Shown here: one piece after another, positions 59,400 to 64,000 of the stretch
How positions within the stretch are numbered: the stretch's first letter is position 1
Layout: each line of letters opens with the position of its first letter
From: Phlegmacium glaucopus
Lineage: Eukaryota; Basidiomycota; Agaricomycetes; Agaricales; Cortinariaceae
Length of the DNA stretch: 64,000 nucleotides
NCBI GenBank assembly: GCA_015039465.1
Contig: MU130299.1
Span: 328,049 to 392,048 of the forward strand
Direction: 5' to 3'
Notes under the pieces: model-generated
Told to the model about the DNA's origin: nothing
What the model saw: only the letters and a program-made list of their open reading frames with translations
Database searches by the model: none
Position numbers and translations under genes: made by a program

Positions 59400-61677
59400 A
59401 AAGTTAGCCCAAAACAAGTTTGAAACTATGAGAACAAACTTGATCATAAACCATCTGTTTTATGCTATTGTCTTTCTTGAGCAAAGAAACCAACTGAACA
59501 ACATCCAAACCTTTGAGTTATCGGCATCAAACTGGCCTGACTGACTTAAATGTTCTGGAGGAATGATAGGTGGATAATGACTTGAATGTGGATTGGCAGT
59601 TGGGTTTGTAGTAGTGTTGGAGGGGCGTTTTGAGCAAGGTAACCTTGTCCCTCAACGTGTTTGGGTCCATTCACCAATTTGACTTGAGTGATATCTTGGC
59701 GATATCAGCTCCATTTATCTAAGTACCAACATATTTCCTGGTCAGTTGAGCCCTTGCAAATATGGATTAGAAGTGCTTGGCAGTTTCTGATGTGATGGCT
59801 CTGGTATCAATGAATGTGCCTGTGAGGAGAACAATTAAGCCATAGGAGGTGGGATGAGTACAAAACTGGAATGGTATCCTGGGAGTAGAGAAAAATAGAT
59901 GGATAGTAAGAAATCAGCTTAGATATAATTATGGTACTGTCCCATTTCTACACCTTTGGTGTAAACTTCAATCCCATTGAAAATTGTGTAATGTTGGAAC
60001 AGGTGAAAACAATATTTTGAGGGTCCAAAGTATTGTATTCTTCAAATTCAAAAGAAGAAAAAAAACTTTAGTGAGAATTAGGGACCTACAACCACCTGCC
60101 AACTCTGCATCAAGTATTTGAGAATCTCATCTCCTCCCATTTTGATCTTGGTGTTGATATCCTTGAAGAAAATGCTGTACTGTGGACCACCATCACCTCT
60201 GATTTTCACGCTAGCGACCCTCCATTTGTTGCTATCCTCCAGGTGTGATAGAAAAAAAGAGTAACTCATAAACTTCTGAAAATCTTGAACAAGATTCTTT
60301 GCATCATCTAGGGAGTTCATTTCTGAGAGGGAAGATAATGGAGGCAGTGATAGGACCCAGGAGATGTCTAGGGATGTAAACACACCATTTTCGCGGTTTC
60401 ACAACCTTCGCAGTATACTTGCAGATGCTCACATATCATTGCGGATACTTGCAGATCATCACAGGTCATCGCAGATCATCACAGATCATTGCACATCATT
60501 GCACATCATTGCACATCATTGCACATACTCGCAGATCATCGCAGAATACTCACAGATCATTGCAGATACTTGCAGTCATCACCAACATTCACATTATCAT
60601 TCGCAGTTACCAGCTGTTCTCGCAATCTTTAAACACAACTCCAACAAAGGTCACTCAGGTGACTGTATTACTCATCACCTTTATTTTTATCTTGTCTCCT
60701 TTTATTTGGCTCTTATCTCCTATGTTTCATTATCAAATTACCGGATCCATGTGACTCCACTTTAACCTGCATTTTATATTCCTGTTTCACCTTTCTGCAC
60801 TTAGCTATTTGCTAGTTACTATATTATTAGCAGTAGCAAGTAAGGGGAAGCAATATAACAGGGGAGAACGGACGAATTACCACAGTTTTGATCCCACCTT
60901 TGGAACATTGTACTGAGCTACTCTTGCACCCCTTGAAAATCATCCTGCACACTTCGCTTTTTCTGCGCATTATCTCACACTTTAAAGCGAACCTTCGCAC
61001 CTCATAAAACCTCGCTATCACCTACTGAAGAGAACTACATCAACCCCACAAACTGCATACTACTTGCGGTCTGTCCCCACTGCAGGTACATCAGCGGCAG
61101 GGAAGATGGAGGCGGCAGGGAAGGGGGCATTGGACCTGATGCCAATTGAACACCTGACTCATTCATGTACTCCATATTCCTGATAGGAGAGTCAGCAAGG
61201 TAGAAAACAAGATAATAATCAGATCCACTCACATCCTAGCCAGAGTGATAGAGTATAAATGGGCAAATGCCCAATCAGCTTGTAGCATCATATTGAGCTT
61301 GATTTGTTCATAAAAAAGCTTTGTGGTGAAGGCGACACACAACCAATGTATATGGCTGAAGCGCTTCAGCACTGGGACGGGATGAGGTTGAAAGCCACTC
61401 ACTCTTTGAAGGTTTTCAGCTCTACAGCAAGATGTTGTTTGTATTCAGCCAATGCTTCATTGACTCTGTCTTTGAACAAGAGTGGGTGCATGTCATTCAT
61501 GGCAGTTGTTGAAGGATCCTGCTGTTTGGCATGCAATAATTTATTTTATCTTGCAGGGTCGGTGGCAAGGATATTGGTGGAGTCGTTGAAGATTCTGATG
61601 TAACACATCACCTGAGCAGCATGTTCTTTGGCTTCAATAAGTTGCTTTTTGTGAATTGAAACAGGTTTTGGTGCCAT
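59400..61677 (-). pseudogene. Second, mutated copy of the 6.4 kb gene, with an insertion
   Basis: The start MAPKPVSIHKKQLIEAKEHA aligns with MAPKPASAHNQRSIEAEKHA of copy 1. Further matches are AEALAEY-type sequence, TEYMNESGV, DDAKNLVQDFQKFM, WRVASVKIRGDGGPQYSIF and, antisense to a plus-strand frame, the SKVRALFSTIARNKWF region near 59.45-59.54 kb. A TAA replaces CGA after DPAR. About 0.7 kb (60.36-61.10 kb) is inserted between the proline-rich part and the DDAKNL exon. Many differences from copy 1 are CpG in copy 1 and TpG or CpA here. Copy 2 keeps about 11 bases that copy 1 lost (after YLDKWS). Confidence 0.7.
60405..60592. repeat. Tandem (GCAGATCATC)n-like array inside the insertion
   Basis: About seventeen imperfect units of 10-13 bp (TCATCGCAGA, TCATTGCACA, TACTTGCAGA) lie in a row. 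The inserted segment also contains TTCGCACCTCATAAAACCTCGC-like sequence near 61.0 kb. Confidence 0.7.
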
Positions 61678-61964
61678 TTGACAAGGATGAAGCTGCATTC
61701 TACTAGTAGGGAAATAAATAAGAAAGACTGTCTTGACTTTGGGGTTGTCACGGTACCTGGAAACAATACATTCCAGAGTGCATGCATCACTGATTGATGA
61801 TCGTCTTCCCTTCAATATTAATTCTTTGTACCTCGGCCAAATCCTTTGTGCAGTTGGCTAGAATTCTATTGTGAAATGCCCCTCTCTCAGCCAAAAGGGA
61901 GGGTTTCTCTAACTTGTTGTGAAACCCCCAGTGTGACGGATCAACACTACCAAAAGTGGATGTC

Positions 61965-62551
61965 TGTTAAGTTTAAAGCAAGGAAGTCACGTCAGAGTTA
62001 CCCCGGAACGGACGGAACCGGAACCGGAACCGGAACAGTAACCCGGAAAGGACGTTGGCCTCAGCATGTGTGCTGTGCCGCCCAGCTCCTAAGGTGTCCT
62101 GATTTCGGAACGGAAGAAGAAGTAACAAGTCGGGAGACCTCAGTGACTTAGAGGAAGAACAAGAGGAGGAAACTAAGTTGATATTCAAACTGAGGGAAAA
62201 CATACAAGTTTCTAGTACTTAAATAAATAAAGGAATAGCAACCGAAATATAAGAGATAAATATAAGTGCTGCGTTCTGCTCCCGGAAAGGTTCTGCATTC
62301 TTGGGTGAATAATCCATGGCGGGTATTCTGACTGATGATGGGAAAGATGATGACAAAGAATAGTGGTAGTGGCGAAGAAGTGATAACGGGTTTGGAGTAT
62401 AGACAGAGGAACCGGAATGACACGGAGAAGTCTCGGAGTTGAACATAGGAAGAGTAGTTTGGGATATAAGGGAAGGCACTGTACGGAGTACGGACTACCG
62501 GAAACAGCTCCGACGGAGCTGGAACGGAGTAACGTATAATGGAATGTAACA
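61965..62551 (+). mobile_element. LTR, 587 bp, probably the left end of a longer retroelement
   Basis: It starts TGTTAAG and ends TGTAACA, and matches the inner solo LTR at 53.3 kb. Unlike that copy, its flanks differ (ATGTC left, GTACC right), so no target duplication encloses it. This fits a 5' LTR whose element continues beyond the window. No standard tRNA primer site is obvious directly after it. Confidence 0.65.
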
Positions 62552-62614
62552 GTACCTCCCTGTCAAGGCTGAGATCCTCGAGGCCACGTGATGGTCCGTG
62601 CGAGGTTGACGTGG

Positions 62615-62620
62615 TATAAA
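62615..62620 (+). promoter_or_regulatory. TATA box before the Zn2Cys6 gene
   Basis: TATAAA in GTGGTATAAAGGCC lies 82 bases before the ATG at 62697 and 64 bases outside the LTR end, so the gene could have its own promoter. Confidence 0.45.
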
Positions 62621-62696
62621 GGCCGTTGGAGACTGGTGGTGATTCTTCACTTCGGATAACTACCAAAACCCCCATCCTCTAAGACAAAAAAATGTT

Positions 62697-63718
62697 ATGA
62701 ACTCCAACAACAAAGCTGGCCCCTCCCTGCCCCCTGCTTCGCAACAAGCTCGGCTCGAAGAAGCACAGGAGCGTCGACGGAAAGAACGGGAGGAGGAGGA
62801 GAAGCGAGAAGAAGCCGAGATTGAGGAGGCTCGGAGGCTGGAGGAGGAGGAGGAGAGACAGAGGGTGGAAGCAGAGAGACAGAGGGTAGAGGTGGAGAAA
62901 CGGAGAGTAGAGGCGGAAAAGAGGAAGAACGAGGAGTTGCAATGGAGGCAGCAGGAGGAGGAGCAGAGGAAGAGAAAGGCGGACGCAATCGCGGTGGACA
63001 ACAACGACAATGAAGAAGAAGAAGAAGGAAACAGAATGGAGCTGGGGCCAAGTGCCCCGAAAAAAAGGAAAACAAATGAAAAAGTAAGTGGTTCAAAAAC
63101 AGAAACGGAATAAAACTAATGGAAAACACATAGGAGGTCTATTAGACCAAGACGAAGAAAAACCCGGTGTGCAGCCGGTGTGACGACGCACACAAGGTGT
63201 GCTACAAAAAGAGCAGTGGGCCAGGGTGCTGGCCCTGCTACCAACGCAAGATTGCATGTAGTTTGGTCGGAGGGAAACGGAAGACAAAGGAGTGGACGGA
63301 GGAATGGAGTGGAAGGGTGGATAAGGGGAAAAAGAAGGAGACAGCGCCAGAGGTGGACGGGACAGACCTCTTGATAGAGGGGTTAGAGATGATTGGCGGA
63401 TTGTTGAGGAAGATGGTGGAGACGCAGGAGGGGATCAAGTATGCTATGGAAGTATGGATGAGGCGGGAGATAGAAAGGGAGAAATGGGAAATAGAGAAGG
63501 ATAGACGGGATGAAGCAAGGAGAGAAGAGGAGATAAAACGGAGGGATGCGACAAAAGCGGAGAAGGGGGTGGAAACGGAGTTCCTAGAGGAGACGGAAAA
63601 AGAGGAGTTGGATGACGAGGATGAGTTGGAGGTGGAAGGAGGATTGGAAGTGGAGACGGAGAGGGCGGAAGGAGCGGAGGAAGAGAGCATAGAAGAAGTA
63701 GAAAAAACAATAGAGTAG
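62697..63718 (+). CDS. Coiled-coil protein with a Zn2Cys6-type cluster, next to an LTR
   Basis: Exon 1 (62697-63083) starts MNSNNKAGPSLPPASQQ, then a long charged coiled coil (residues about 20-95, Glu/Arg/Lys-rich) and a basic KKRKTNEK end that could be a nuclear signal. The intron is GTAAGT (63084) to ATTAG (63145). Exon 2 (63146-63718) encodes CSRCDDAHKVC and CWPCYQRKIAC, that is C-X2-C-X6-C-X8-C-X2-C-X6-C, the spacing of fungal zinc-cluster DNA-binding domains. A helix and another acidic coiled coil follow, ending VEKTIE. Total is 319 residues with no break. It lies just inside the LTR, in the same direction. It may be a retroelement accessory gene or a host regulator beside an LTR. Confidence 0.65.
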
Positions 63719-64000
63719 AAATAATTGTATATATTTTTTTCTTGTTATTTTTTGTTTTGTTTATAAAAATTGTTTTCTTGAACTTTGTTTTGTGAAACAG
63801 AAGAGTAAGATAACGGAAAGGAGTAGAACGGAAAAGACATGGAAAGGAACGGAAAAAGCAAGGAAAGAGACGGCAAAGGAATCAAGAGAGCGGAAGAGGT
63901 CCGGTATAAATCGTTGTTGTTGTTGTATATAAACACCAACCAGAGAGCAGTGGACCAGACCTTAGGTCAAGAGACTCCCTGTCGTTCGTTTAGGGAAGGT
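63719..64000. other. Continuation after the zinc-cluster gene
   Basis: A T-rich stretch is followed by purine-rich GGAAAGGAACGGAAAA sequence, then TATAAA-like words near 63905 and 63928. This may be internal retroelement sequence or the next promoter. The window ends here. Confidence 0.3.

Noticed and set aside
60405..60592. Regularly spaced short repeats, CRISPR-like at first sight
   Set aside because: Units are directly adjacent, 10-13 bp and without unique spacers, and the genome is a fungus. It is a tandem repeat.
62660..63129. Long Ser/Leu/Pro-rich open frames on the minus strand at the right edge
   Set aside because: They are complements of the Glu/Lys/Arg-rich coiled coil of the zinc-cluster gene.

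Overview
The window looks like nuclear DNA of a filamentous basidiomycete, most likely an agaricomycete mushroom. Genes are broken by many 45-70 nt GT-AG introns. The proteins are fungal: a fused ARG5,6 enzyme, calcineurin A, a GGA-type VHS-GAT adaptor, a membrane P450 and a secreted aspartic protease. The transposon relics are of kinds common in mushroom genomes. The lineage is inferred from content, not from a search.

Left part (1-27 kb). The first 2.9 kb is CpG-poor relic DNA, including a decayed copy of a zinc-finger-type gene seen again at 10.9-12.8 kb. A rad17 checkpoint clamp-loader gene (3.05-5.73 kb, +) has two apparent frameshifts. A damaged gene of unknown function (6.4-7.9 kb, +) has a second copy in opposite orientation at 59.4-61.7 kb. 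A segmental duplication places two C2H2 zinc-finger genes (9.4-10.5 and 15.4-17.5 kb, both -) side by side. The shorter copy carries a fragment of the neighbouring GGA gene (17.9-19.9 kb, -). A secreted-protein gene (13.05-14.09 kb, -) lies between the two copies. An aspartic protease (21.4-23.2 kb, +), three short inverted-repeat elements with clear target duplications, and a small secreted-protein candidate (26.0-26.4 kb, -) complete this part.

Core block (27.6-36.9 kb). Three well-formed genes all lie on the minus strand: calcineurin A catalytic subunit, the bifunctional mitochondrial arginine enzyme ARG5,6, and a cytochrome P450. They share strand and spacing but no evident pathway.

Right part (37-64 kb). 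There is almost no intact host gene here. It holds a minisatellite whose units each contain a 6-nt-loop hairpin followed by a T-run (38.8-39.7 kb), a decayed DDE integrase gene, a decayed alpha-kinase-like gene, and four short or solo LTRs with 5-bp target duplications, plus one nested inside another. It also holds two larger inverted-repeat elements, the mutated second copy of the 6.4 kb gene, and at the right edge an LTR followed by an intact two-exon gene for a coiled-coil/Zn2Cys6 protein. CpG looks scarce from about 40 to 61 kb. Where both copies of a duplicated gene can be compared, many differences are CpG to TpG or CpA, as expected from methylation-linked deamination or RIP-like mutation. 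The window reads as a gene-rich left side and core joined to a decaying transposon island.
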